Shown: piece by piece, positions 36,197-48,238 of the stretch
How positions within the stretch are numbered: position 1 is the first letter of the stretch
Layout: every line of letters begins with the position of its first letter
NCBI GenBank assembly: GCA_004154925.1
Contig: QJNS01000025.1
Span: forward strand, 62,001 to 126,000
DNA length: 64,000 bases
Reading direction: 5' to 3'
Origin: Monosporascus cannonballus
Lineage: Eukaryota; Ascomycota; Sordariomycetes; Xylariales
Notes under the pieces: generated by a model
Seen by the model: the letters and a program-made list of their open reading frames with translations, nothing else
Database searches by the model: none
What the model was told of the DNA's origin: nothing
Made by a program: the position numbers and the translations under genes

Positions 36197-37950
36197 ACTT
36201 CTATCTGGCATTTCCCACTAGCTGCTAGATAGTGGATTTATACTAGTAAGTGGGTAGGTGGCTGATCGGTGGCTGGTCGGCTACCAGCCTCATTCTTATA
36301 CGAGCTGTATTCTCACATCATCTTGGATATACGAATTGGAATATATTAGTATACAGTAATAATAAATTGCACAACTCTAGACAAAAATTACATTATACTG
36401 TATATAGTTAATAAGTTTAAATTGTTATGAAAATACAAGTTAAAACGTTATATAGTTACGAACGTCGAAGTTAGAAATTTGTTTACGATAATGAAAAATT
36501 TTTATGCGAAATTAATTACTCTGAGATTTTTATATAAGAACGAAATTAAAATATTAATTTCAATATCGTTCCAATTAGAAATTATAATATAATTTTAGAA
36601 AAACTATGAATGCAGTAGTATAAAGTTCTAATTAAAAGAAAAACTGGCCAAATAGAGTTTACTTTATACTTTATTAACAAATACGTAAAAATCGAGATCT
36701 TAATATTCGATCTAATATAACAACGAATATAGAAATAAAAATTTAATAAATACTTTATTATTCAAAAAGAATAAATATAAAAAGAAAAATAGATGTTAAA
36801 AAAATTCACCGTATTATTATTACTATTAACGCGAAATTAAAACAATTAAATAACGATTTAAAATAATAGCTTTAAAAATTAAAAAGTTTAATTAATATAT
36901 TACCATAATACTATTAACATCAGTAGCTTTTTAGAAAGAAGCTCGATATAAAGTTAATAAAATATAACCAATAAAATTATAGAATAATTTTCAGAAAAGG
37001 TTTTTCGACGAAGTTTTATCTGATTTATAATTTTAACGAAAACGAATTACGCGTTTTTAAAAAATATTTAGAAGATCGACTATAAAAACAATAAATTTAA
37101 TATTTAAAATTACCAGCAGAGTATTTTAAATTTTTCGTGCTTAAAAAAACAAGACATTACGATTTGTAATTAATTATCGATAATTAAACTATATTATTAT
37201 TAAATATTAAATATTATTTTTCTTAATTTATAGAAATAAAAAACTCGATTTTACGAAGCTAAATAATTTATAATATTCGACTTCAGAAATAAATATAATC
37301 TTGTTATGATTAAAAAATATTTAAATAAAAAATAACATTTAAAACAAACTAGAAACTATTTAAGTACTTGGTTATACTAATAGAATTTACGAACGTACTA
37401 GCAATTTCTAGCGAATAATAAATTATGTACTATAAAAATACCTCGATATTTTTACTATATATTATCTTAATAATATTTTTATTTTTTCGAAAACGAGAAA
37501 TAATACCTATAAAATACGTTTACAAAGTTATTTAAGTTTTACAAAACGCAAAGCTGCTAATTAACGTAGAAAAAAATTAATTTTATATCTAAAAAGTAAA
37601 ATATCTATGATATATTATTACTTTGACATATATTAAAATAAACTTTAAAAAAGATGGTTGCAATTATAAAATAACGAACGCTAATTACAGTTAAAAAATT
37701 CAGATATTCATTAAATTCGCCAATTATTAAAAGAAGTTTATTCGAAATTTTAGTACAATAGTTATACTCTTAATTAATCTTATGAAAAGAGTTTAAATAA
37801 AGGCTTAAAATAAAAAATATTTGAAAAAATCAAAGACAGAATTATTAACGAATTAATATTAATTATGTACGATCTAATTTGCTCTATTAAGCTAAAGACC
37901 GATATTTCAAATTACGCGTTAAATGTAATAATCAAACAATAAAATAATTA

Positions 37951-38124
37951 TGTAAGATAAGCGAGGGTGCGACGCTAACTACAAGACTAAAAGATTAGCA
38001 ATTCCAAGCCCTTTTGGGCTATATCAGCAACTAGTGACTTTTCTTGATATTTGGAGACGTCTTATCAGGATATATAGGGTCCTGTTCTAGCTCTTTTAGC
38101 TATAGGAAGCCGTATTATCTTACA
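37951..38124 (+). repeat. Solo LTR C1 with perfect AATTA target duplication
   Basis: 174 bp with inverted termini TGTAAGATAA and TTATCTTACA, flanked by AATTA at 37946-37950 and 38125-38129. It keeps CpA- and GC-containing words such as GAGGGTGCGACG that are absent around it, so it escaped most RIP. It interrupts the Gypsy 1 pol region. Confidence 0.88.
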
Positions 38125-39953
38125 AATTAAGGCAAATTGTTCCCTATTAGATTCTTTTCGTACAAATTAAAAAAAAGCTAAACTTAATTACGGTATTTCG
38201 AATAAAAAGCTTATAAAAATCGTTATAGTCTTTAAACTATCTAGATATTTTCTGAAAGAAAACTTTTATTAAATTAAAATCTATACGGATTATCAAAGTC
38301 TTACCCGTTTTACTACGACTAGAAAATTTACAGAACGATAATTAAAATATACAAAAAAATTAACAAGCTTTGATTTCGTTATTATTTATAAAAAGAGCTT
38401 AAAAACGGTAAAGTCGATATTTTAAGTAAGCATTCGAATTTCGAAAAAAAATGTTCAAAATTAGCAATATAATATTTAATACTACTATAAAAAGTCATTT
38501 ACGCTTATAATAGATTACGACAATTCGAGCAGTATCTTTTAATATATATTAGAAAATCTAACAATATAATAATAGTTCTTTAAAAAATTAAAGAATAAAT
38601 AAAATATACATTTTAAAAGAATATTAAAAAGATCTGCTACGAAAAATACATAAATATCAATTATATAAATGTCTAGAGATTTATAAAACCTTAAAACAAT
38701 TTTAACTTATATAATATTTTTCAAAAATAAAAATAATAATTTAAAAGATTCGAAAATAATACGATCTATATAGCAAAACTAAAATACGACGATATAAACT
38801 TTATAGAAAATTATAACTATTACTAGTTTCAAAACGACTATAAGACATAATTATTATAAATTTCATTATTAATTTTCTCTTGTTTAAAAGTCTAACGATA
38901 AAGATATATTATAATAATATCTTCGTAAATATTAACGAATTTACAAAACTGCTTTACTTTTTACTTTATTAAAACAAATACTAACGGGCAGCAAATAATA
39001 TATATTTTCTTTGGAAATATCTTTAATATATATCGATTATTACATAAAATCGTCTTTGATAAAAGAACTACGTTTATCTTAAAGTTTTGGCCAAGCTTTA
39101 TAACGTAAATTAGCTTAGATTATAAGTTATCTAGCGCGTTTAAATCTGAGATAAATAAATAAACAGAACGATTAAGCCAAATGCTAAAAACCTATTTACG
39201 ATGTTATATCAACTATAAATAAAATATTTGGGTTAAGAAATTATCTACCACCTAGTTGACTTATAATACCAGCTACTACGAAAATATTAAAACAATCTCA
39301 GCATACGTAAACTTTGATTTTATCTTAGAAATTTAAAGAAAAGTACGCGACGACGGTTTAATTAATATTAAAGCAATTCTCATATCAAAATAGCTTAAAC
39401 AGTTATATAGAAAAATAAAAATAGAACTAGAATTCTTACACAACTAAATCAAAAATATTACAACTAGAAAAGGTTAAAAAGATTAACCTTTTTAAAAAGA
39501 AAAATAAATTACTTAGTTAGTAAAAATATTAAAATAAAACACCAAAATTAAAAACTTGACTTTAAGTATATCGATCTATATAAAATCAGTAAGAAAAATT
39601 TTAAAAAACAACTACCGATTAAAACTTCTACCAGAAGTTAAACTCTATCTAATCTTTTATATTTTCCTGCTTAAGTTAGCAATAAATATTATTAAAATAT
39701 ATACATTGTAAAACGACATAAAGATAAAAAATAGTACGACTTACGAAATAAAGAAAATCATAAATATACGGATATAGATAGACTTACTTAGTACCTAATT
39801 AAATAAAAAAAACTACTCAATTTTTAAAAAATTCTAAAAATCTACTAAAAATCTTATTAGTATCTAACGTCTATTGAAAAACTTTTATTAATAACGACAA
39901 GTTTACCAGAAATAAGTACGTTTCAGTTAACGTTTTCGAAAAACCAGTCGGTA

Positions 39954-41483
39954 CTAATATTCGTTATACCTATTTTAGGAATTAATTATTTTTTATATAA
40001 TAAGTTTTTCCATAATTTTTAATAGGCGGTCGATTTTTTTCTTTAAAAATTAATGAACGAAAATTCGTCCTTAAAAATATATTATCACCTTGTCGTTAAA
40101 ACAGAAATTTTTCAAAGTTTTTTTAAAGAATATATAATAATAATTAAATAATATATAGTAATTAATTAAGTATGCTTCATAACGAATATTCTATACGTTT
40201 AATTTTTAACTTTTTCGCTTATTATTATTTTGGTCTGTATAAGAACTTTTACGATTACCTTATTTCGGCTTACGGCTTAAGGTGTTTTCTCGTAGTTAAA
40301 AGTTAATATTCTTAAGATTTTCTTAATTAAGATCGTCCTAATTAAAGAAATTTACCAATATTCTGTAAAACGTTAAAAATATTATCTTAATATTTCGTAA
40401 TATAAATATAGTATAAGTTATAATCTAATAATCTAAAAAAAATTAATTATATTATTATTGATTTTAATTTTTTTATTATTTGAAAAATAATAATTTATAT
40501 TTTAATTATAAGGGCTAATATTATATATAGGTTATTAACCTATATAATTGTCGTTTTCGTTTTTAAAATATTATATTATTATTTTAAGGCTATACTCTTT
40601 TATTATCTTATAATTTATTCGTTTAACTTTTTATTAGATTTCGACATTTATTTTAACGTTTCGCGATATTTTCGTTAAATATTAATTAGGAATTTGTTAT
40701 TATATATTTTGCCAGATTTACGTAAATTAACATATTATTTTCGTAAGTTTTTTCCTTGAAAAAAACTAAATTTTTTTAAATATTAAAAATATTAATTTTA
40801 GGACTTATTTCGTAAGGTCGTTAATATTTTTGCAAAAAGTATCGTATTTTCGATCTTTATAAATATATGCTGTAAAATCTTGATTATAAGTTTATTTACT
40901 TTCGGTCGTTATTTTAAAGGTATTCGTTAGGTAACTGGTATAATCGATTTTTTCGATAGTTCCTTTAGAAGATATAAATATAAATAAGAAACCGCTTGGA
41001 ATATTAATTCGTATTATATAGCGGATTCGTTTCTTTAGATAAAAGGTTATATTAGGTTCTATAAGTTTAATAAGCCATTAAAAGTTCTGATTAAGATCGA
41101 TATAATCCTAAATATCGAATGCGTATATTTTAAATTAGAATTCGCCTTTAAAACGATTCCAGTTCTTAGGTTCTTTATAAATAACGAAAAACGTTAATAA
41201 TACGATCGCTATTATTATTATTAGCATATTTCGATAATTATAACTGATATATAGCTTATATCGTTTTAGCAGTAATTAATTAATTAATATATATTTTAAT
41301 TAAGTGAATAAAACTTTTAATTATTAAATATAAGGGATATCAGTTATGTATATATTAATAATTAATTGTAGGTGCTTTAAAACGCGTACTGCATTTTAAG
41401 GTGATCTAGTTCCGGAACATATATGTTCCGATCAGAGAGAATCTTTCGTATATAGGTGCTAGAGCACCTTCTGCTAGCCGACA
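39954..41483 (-). mobile_element. Copia element, 5' third (split by an inversion)
   Basis: Minus-strand sequence matching 34637-36196 of the complete Copia, including its own 5' LTR at 41322-41483. Homology ends abruptly at 39954. Together with 21851-25787 it accounts for one whole Copia of about 5.46 kb with a six-base overlap (TATTAG). The outer flank ATATC at 41484-41488 equals the flank of the other fragment. Confidence 0.87.
41322..41483 (-). repeat. LTR A4 (5' LTR of the split Copia)
   Basis: 162 bp, minus-strand TGTCGGCTAGCAG at 41483 running down to 41322, where the terminal TGACA has decayed. The neighbouring internal sequence AAAAGTTTTATTCACTT matches that next to LTR A3. Confidence 0.85.
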
Positions 41484-44464
41484 ATATCCGAGAAAATCTA
41501 AAGATAGAATAAATACGTTATTTCAAAACAGACGTAAAAGTACTAATATTATTCGTATTTAAAAAGGACAGCAGTTTCCGATTATACGTCGATTATAAAA
41601 GGTTAAATCGAGTAACGATAAAAATTAATATCTTTTATTTTTAATTTTAAAAGTAATAAATCGTTTAACGTTAGCCAAAATATTTTCAAAAATTAATTTT
41701 AAAGATGTTTATTATCGCATTAGAATTAAAAAGCGATTAATAAAAAACCGTTTTTAGAACGAGTTATAGATAATTTAAATATACGGTTATATTATTTGAT
41801 TTTATTAATACCTCGGCTACGTTTTAGACCTATATATATAAGGTATTAATTAAATTAAATAATTATATTTTCGGATAATAAAATGAAATATGTGAAATAT
41901 TTTTAGCTAATTTACAAATAGTTATTATATTATTAATTATTTGCTAAAACGTTTAAATATCAATTATTCAAAAAAATAAATTTTTTAAGATTTATAATTA
42001 GTATCGATAATTTGAAAATAAATTGCTAACAGGTCGATGTTATCGAAATATAGCCAAAGTTAAAATTAATTTATAATATTTAAATATTTCTAAAATTTGC
42101 GAAATTTTATCGAAAAGTTATCGCTTATTATTTATGTATTATCGAACTTATTATTGGGCTTTTAAACGAGATGCAAGATAAAGGTAAAGCAATAAAATTC
42201 TAGAACTCCGAAAAAGTTAAAAAAGTATTTCGAAACTTAAAAAATACCTTTTAATCGGCAACCATTTTTCGATATTAGAATAATGCCAAAAATATTACGG
42301 TTAAAATAGACGCCTTGGTAAAAACAATATTAAGAATAGTTTTACAAAAATACGAAAAGTATTAAAGCCTAATTATATATTAATTGCGAAAATTAAATCC
42401 AGTCTAACAGCAGTAGGTTATAAAGTAATAAAAATTATTGACGATTATAAAAGATTGGAAATATTAACGACTATATCTTAAAATTACGAATTTTTTTTAA
42501 ATATTTCTCGATTATATAATACTGAATATATAATAAAGACGTCGACGCGTAACTTTAAGTGCAGGTTAATCTAGTAAATTTATCGTTTTACGTAATTTAA
42601 TTTTAAGATTTAATACTAACCAGATGTCGTTAATTCGGCGGATAAGTTATTTAAACGCTCGGATTATTTATTAAGAGAAATTGGGTATAAAAATGTAATT
42701 TTTACATTATTTGAAAAATTCGAATTTACAAATAATATGCCAGAAAACATATAGAAAATAGTTGTAAATATATAGCGCGATTTAAAATATTATAAAAAGG
42801 TAAAAAGCCTTATAAAAATAACGTAAAACTCGTTCGTTATAAAATTTCTAAATATATTTTAGGTGGCGGAAATTTAGGTAACTATTATCCGCGTAAAAAA
42901 GGCGGAGAACTTTTATTATATAACCGTAAAAAAGTTTTTCCAAAAAAATTGAAAATTATATATTTGCCAAACTTATCGTTTACAAACAACAATACAAATA
43001 CAAATTATAGCGGTAATATAATTAGTAGTTAAATAATAATAACCGCAAATCATAACCATATTATAATTGAATTTCGAAAAATTTAAAAAGAACGAAATTA
43101 ATATTAAGGTTATTATTTATAACTAATACGTTTTACATTCCTTAGCGAAAAAGCTAGCTAAGAACGAAACGGCGTTACAGCCGAAAACTTCTTAACAATT
43201 TTACAATCAGATTCGAAATTTATAAATTAAGGATCTAAATATTATAAAATTGATATAGATAATTAAATATCAAATCGATATAAAAAAGAGATATTTTCTA
43301 AACTTAAATAAGGTTTTGTATAATCGAAATAAATTTATAATTTTATTACAAAGCGTTTTATAAAAATATTAAATTTATTAATATTATAATAATTCGAAAG
43401 TAAAATATATAGGATATATTCGTATATTAAAATTAATAACTAAAAACTTTTACGAAAAGAATATAGCAAACGATATCTGAAAATATATAGGTAATATCCG
43501 AATTGCTAAAATATAATAAAGTTACGCTATAAACTATATAGACAATTATAGTCCCTGTCGTTATTTAAATAATTTTTCTAAAATATCTCGTTGAATTTTA
43601 TTACGAGACTTCCTAAAAGCTTAGATTTAGATAGGCTAAAGTACGACGTAATTCTGGTGATTATCGACCGTTTTACGAAAGTGAGATTACTTATCTTTAC
43701 GATTAAAATCTTAATTATAACCGAATTAACCCGATTGTTTTACGACGAGATTAAATGCAAATTCAATGCGTTAGCCGAAATTATTAACGATAAAGATAAG
43801 TTATTAACGAGCTAATTCTAGGCGGAATTTTATAAAAAATAAAAAATAAAGTGATAAATATCGACTATTTCTTATTCGCAAGCCAATAAGTAAACGGAAC
43901 GTATTTATTAGATTTTAAAATATTACTTTCGTAATTAAGTTAATAAGTATTAAAACAATAAGATAAAATTATTGTAAAATGCGAAATTCGCATATAATAA
44001 TACGCGAAACGTATTTACTAGCCGTTTTCCGTTTAAATCCTTATATAGATATTATTTAAAGATCATAGAATATCTTTTACAAAGATTAAAAGAATAAATA
44101 TAAGGAATTAAGGAACAATTTTTAAAAAAAATTAGCTGTTATTAGTCGATTAATATACGAATATTAGAAAAAAGTAACGGCAGCCTAGAAAAAATATTAG
44201 GATTAATATTATACGCTTATAGAATTTTAATTAAGGCAATAAGTAAATTTATTAATTAAATATTTTGAGTTTAAAAATAAAAAGTTAATACTTATTTACG
44301 TTCGAATTGCGATCAAAAAATAAATGGGCTTTTAAATGTATATAATCAATCTTTTTATTAAATATTAACGAATATATAATATATTTCTAATATCTTTATT
44401 AAAACCGTGGCATAATCGTGAACCGAGCGATATCTAGATCGCGTTATCGAATCTAATAAAGGGA
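41484..44464 (+). mobile_element. Gypsy element 2, pol part (reverse transcriptase to integrase)
   Basis: The plus strand reads RENL, then LILFVFKKDSSFRLYVDYKR (about 41541-41600, Gypsy reverse transcriptase start) and DVYYRIRIKK; the integrase is unusually open at 43591-43815 (MNFITRLPKSL, DVILVIIDRFTKV, NDKDKLLTS) and continues after RIP stops as NAKFAYNNTRNVFTS and PFKSLYRY near 43980-44045. Pol order reverse transcriptase to integrase is Gypsy/Ty3. Its gag lies inverted at 25788-27712; a 3' LTR candidate is 46983-47225. Confidence 0.82.
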
Positions 44465-45328
44465 TAACGTACTACATAAGCTCACGACTTAAACAAACTT
44501 ACGACTCGTTTTTTAGAACCTTGTAATAACTATTTCAAATAACTTAACTATAACATATTTATTTGATTTAAATCGACCGTATTTTTTATCGCTAACTATA
44601 TATACAGCTTTAGAACAAATGTACGTATTATATCAAGGCTTGTTACGGGTGCTATATTGTTATTTTTTTTCATTTAACCTTTTTGCAATTATTATTTTTA
44701 ATAGCAATTAATAATAATTTTTTATTACCACCCTTTTTATCGACCGAAAAGCTTTGTTTATTCCATATAATAAAGATTTGTCTTTATTAGAAACGTTTGT
44801 TTTAATTATTTTAAATACGTAAAATCGAATTGTTGCTTTGACAAATCCTACAATACTGCAATACGTCTTACGACGCGCCTCGAGACGTGCTCTGTAGCAA
44901 GCCTTACAGCCTTGCCCCACAGCCTTGCCCCACAGCCTTATAACGCGCCTCGTAATGTTTTAATACGACGTATTTTGCGAATATTTTCTACGTATTAAAG
45001 CCGAATAAAAAACGTTCGTGTATATAGGTTGAGAATTCGGTCGATAATAGTTTTTTTGTCGATCAGCTTTAGTACTTTCGAAATAGAAGTAATATTAATT
45101 TTAATGTGTTAAAAGGTGGTCGATTATAAAACGGTTAAAAGGAAGGAATAACAATATAACATCCGCAGTAAGCCTTGATATAATACGTACATTTGTTCTA
45201 AAGCTATATATATAGTTAGCGATAAAGAATACGGTCGATTTAAATCAATTAAATGTGTTGTGGCTGAGTTATTTGAGTTAATTATTACAAAGTTTTAAAA
45301 AACCAGTTGCAAGCTTGTGTAGTACGTT
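44465..45328. mobile_element. 866-bp element with about 200-bp terminal inverted repeats
   Basis: The arms 44465 to about 44690 and about 45135-45328 are inverted repeats. They share TAACGTACTACA at the ends and a nearly identical core (GATTTAAATCGACCGTATT, then AGAACAAATGTACGTATTAT). The spacer holds a G+C-richer island at about 44870-44955, with CAGCCTTGCCCCA directly repeated and two GCGCCTCG words, in a 70-codon minus frame starting MGQGCKACYRARLEARRKTY. Long inverted ends fit a non-autonomous DNA transposon; two LTRs in opposite orientation is the alternative. No transposase motif was seen. Confidence 0.55.
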
Positions 45329-46982
45329 AAGAAAAATAAATAATAAAAAATATTATTCGCTATCGAGATAATCGAGAGTAATGCGAATATCTAATTAACT
45401 AAAAAGGCTGGCCTGCTAAATATAATACGTAAAAACTCCGAAAATATTTCGAATATACGCTTAAAATATTACAGTATTATAGAAAAAAAGTTAAATGCGT
45501 GTATAATAAATAGAACGACCTAAAGATCGTAAAACAACAATAATTTTATCGAAAATCGGCTGTCTAACAAATACAGAATTACAAAAGGTAACTTTAAGTA
45601 AAATTAAGATATTAAATTTAAAATATTAGTTATATAATTATTTCAGGGCTTTTGGCAAATAATTACTTTATTATATATTAGTTGAAAATCTATTAATTAA
45701 ATAATTATAACTTTTCTCAAAAATATAAAAAAGCAAACGGAAATTAATAAACGATATAGAAAAAATCGAATCTTTATTTTGAAAACAGAATTTCCCGTTT
45801 AATTATTAAACTTTACGTTAATTAGTTTTTAGTAAACGTAGTAAGAAAATTAATATAGAAATATCGAAAACAAATCGAAAAATATATAACGGTAAAAGAC
45901 GGGTACGTTTGTTAATTTTATTAGATGCAAAATTCGAAAGAAATTCGAGAACGTTTTATTTTTTACGAAAAGTAAGGACTAGATAACCGAAGTATAATCG
46001 GTCGTTAATTAGAAACAGGTTATCGTTTTTAAAGCGTTTAAAATATCTGAGCTTAATAACGGCCTTGCTAAGCAAAGATATTTTAAAATTATAGTTATTA
46101 ATAAATATTAAAGCTTCGTCGAGACATTGAAAAACGAGCGAAAAATGTTCGTAAACGAGAAATGTAATAACATAACGATCTTTAAAATTTTCTTTATTTA
46201 TACGAATATTATAAGATTGCGTCTAATCGCAAATTAATAGCAAAAAAAATTAAGACATTTATAAATATAATCTAAGTTTATAAACCTATAAAAGGATATT
46301 AAAATTGGACTTTCGTAAACATAACGAACAATCGAAAATCTATTTTCGACGTAAAAAAGAAACGATATTTTTTAATAATAACTACATTAAAAGCGAATTC
46401 GACCTTATAAAAAATATCGATTTAGCAACCGATCGCAAATACGTTATTACGCGCGGATTCGATACCCGCAGCATAAGCCGCCTTAAGTTCGTCGATTAAT
46501 TTCTAGTTTTCGACAGCAAAATAAATAATAATCTAGATAACGCCTTTAAAGACGACCAGAATTTAAACGAAAATTAAACGGCGATATTAACGATAATAAA
46601 AATAAGTATTTATCGTACGAAAAGTTTTGTAATAATAATTAATCAGGATATAATTTAAATCGTTTAAAATTTAAAGATAAATCGTACGATAATCGAAATA
46701 ACGTTATGTTATATAAATATAATACGGCTTATTATCGCTTATAATGCGATTAAGGTCCAGCTTATCGTCGGTATTAAAAGGGTAACGCTTAAAGAACTTT
46801 TAGCTATTATCGGTATAAAAATATTACTTTTTATAAAACTGTTTATGAAAAATAAATATAACAAATAAAAATAAGACAAAAACTGTACGTAAAAAGAACG
46901 AAAATAAAAACGTAAAAAAACGAGAAAATTGAATAAAACAAGGTTAAAAATCGTATAATAAATTAAAGTAAAAGGGGAGAAT
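45329..46982. other. Unassigned AT-rich retroelement remnant
   Basis: Degraded sequence between the inverted-repeat element and LTR-like repeat E2. The only notable frame is 46305-46499 (64 codons, plus; DLATDRKYVITRGFDTRS, then a stop), which has plausible protein composition and unusually few RIP changes but no recognised family. A purine tract, AAAAGGGGAGAA, ends at about 46981, directly before E2. Confidence 0.4.
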
Positions 46983-47225
46983 TGGTCTTAATTAAGAGAG
47001 ATGATCATTTTATATCACGATATAAAATAAAATTATCGAAATGAAAAACTTAATCCGATTATATTACTAATATTAAATCTTAATAACTAAAATGACAGAA
47101 AATATGCTAAGTGGTGATAATGGTAGGTGATGCCTAGAGGTTGAATCTATAGCAAAAAAGAACTTCTTAATATATATACAAGACTCGGGCTTTCTGATCA
47201 GCCGAGCCTAATCATGGGTGTAACA
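46983..47225 (+). repeat. LTR-like repeat E2 (probable 3' LTR of Gypsy 2)
   Basis: 243 bp, TGGTCTTAATTAAG to GGGTGTAACA, the inverted counterpart of E1 at 27713-27955 and of the same length. The adjacent purine tract suits a 3' LTR, although E1 carries a similar tract in the matching place, so LTR limits are uncertain. Confidence 0.65.
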
Positions 47226-47324
47226 CCCAGCCCTACTTCAATAGAAATAAAAAATTAAGCAGAGCATAATTAGTTATTTAACATAATACGTATTAATTAT
47301 TACGGTAACCGCGCGCAATATAAC

Positions 47325-47448
47325 TGTCACAGTTTCAAGTGGCATCTTGTAGATATATAGGGCAGAACAAGGCGGTTAGGGCTCGACCTGACAACGTTCC
47401 ATTTTTAGTAGTGTAATAACTAGACTCTTGTTCTTCTGTGCCGTAACA
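47325..47448 (-). repeat. Solo LTR D2 with perfect ATAAC target duplication
   Basis: 124 bp, TGTCACAGTTT to GCCGTAACA on the plus strand, flanked by ATAAC at 47320-47324 and 47449-47453. It is the reverse-oriented sister of D1. Because each has its own target duplication, they are independent insertions, not an inverted segmental copy. Confidence 0.88.
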
Positions 47449-47574
47449 ATAACATAACTTACGTACTTATATATAAAAAATTTTCGGCTACCGTACGTAA
47501 TCCAATTTACGACCGAATTATACCAATTTATTAATGCTGTTAGGGATTAATAACTTAAAAAGGGGAAGTACTTA

Positions 47575-47766
47575 TGAGAATATAGCTTTTACGGAGCTGC
47601 GGCTGATATTCGACCAGCTACAGACTTACGCGCTAGTATAAATAACTATTTGGCAGCTAATAAAAAACGCCAGAGAAAGTAATCTAATTCATTCACTTTT
47701 TGGAATCTGCTTTACAACTGGTCGGAGATCACCTTACCCCAGCTTAGAGCTGTCTATTATCTTACA
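47575..47766 (-). repeat. LTR B3
   Basis: 192 bp, TGAGAATATAGC to ATTATCTTACA on the plus strand, the inverse of B1 and B2. Five-base flanks (ACTTA, GTTAT) do not match. AAAAAGGGGAAG lies just left of it. It could be an LTR of an element whose other end is lost. Confidence 0.7.
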
Positions 47767-47880
47767 GTTATCAAGAACTTAGTAAGTGAGCTATTCGAGT
47801 TATTTGCTAGTAAATATAATATCGACGATATTGCTTAAAGTTTTACAGTACTACTGAATAAGAGCTTATAATGTATAACG

Positions 47881-48238
47881 GCTAGGTTAATTAACTAACT
47901 ATTAAACTTAAGTTGACGAGTTTATCTTAATAGAAGTATTATAAGAATTTAAATAATAAAAATAATTTAAATATATTTTATAATACTAAAAATATTCTAA
48001 GCAACGAAATTATATTACAAATTAGTATTATTTAAATTATAGTAATAAACGTACTTATATATTGATTTTTATATTATTATTCTTCTTTATTTAATAAAGC
48101 TTTATTAAACGATCGCTTATCGTTATTTAATAGTATTTAGTTGCGATCTGCTAAATACTGATTACGTAATTCGGGCTGATATAACTTCAGTAGTTTTTGG
48201 TCTAATCGTTTCTACAGACTAAGCCTAGTTAAGCTATA
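47881..48238 (+). repeat. Direct repeat G, right copy
   Basis: Matches 20893-21257 in the same orientation over about 360 bp with scattered transitions. Together the two copies bracket most of the retrotransposon nest. Unequal exchange between them would delete about 27 kb. Confidence 0.6.

Larger units (their letters stand above)
30677..36317 (+). repeat. Solo LTR B2, split by the complete Copia element
   Basis: The LTR is 30677-30767 plus 36202-36317 (207 bp), TGTAAGATAAT to TATTCTCACA. Its outer flanks are TTATC (30672-30676) and TCATC (36318-36322), identical except for one C-to-T difference of the RIP type. It lies inside Gypsy 1, whose sequence resumes after it, so it is a solo LTR that later received a Copia insertion. 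Confidence 0.75.
28562..39953 (+). mobile_element. Gypsy element 1, gag-pol remnant (interrupted, 3' end displaced)
   Basis: Plus-strand Gypsy/Ty3 element. The order seen is a gag-like region (28.6-30.6 kb), a reverse transcriptase with YYLNNIFIFSKT in place of YLDD at 37453-37495, an RNase H region, an integrase core at about 39046-39250 (KFWPSF, TERLSQMLKTYLRCYINYK), then the post-integrase module NNYRLKLLPEVKLY near 39610. Gln codons of the integrase motif have become TAA. Insertions inside it: solo LTR C2 (29309-29427), solo LTR B2 carrying a whole Copia (30677-36317), and solo LTR C1 (37951-38124). The frame stops at the inversion breakpoint 39953. Its last codons appear to continue on the minus strand at 21850-21804, where a stop follows after 15 codons. 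Confidence 0.8.

Noticed and set aside
43591..43815. Open integrase frame as a functional gene
   Set aside because: It is only the first part of a Gypsy integrase and runs into RIP stops immediately after 43815; no intact element surrounds it.
44400..44460. tRNA-like stretch (TGGCATAATCGTGAACCGAGCG)
   Set aside because: No acceptor stem or T-loop can be paired around it; it lies in degraded retroelement sequence.
46440..46470. T-loop-like GGATTCGATACCCGC
   Set aside because: Lies inside a short open frame and no cloverleaf can be built on either side.
27370..47448. Apparent large inverted duplication, because D1 and D2 are in opposite orientation
   Set aside because: D1 and D2 each have their own 5-bp target duplication (TTTCG, ATAAC), so they are independent solo LTRs. 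The inversion argument rests on the Copia and Gypsy pieces instead.
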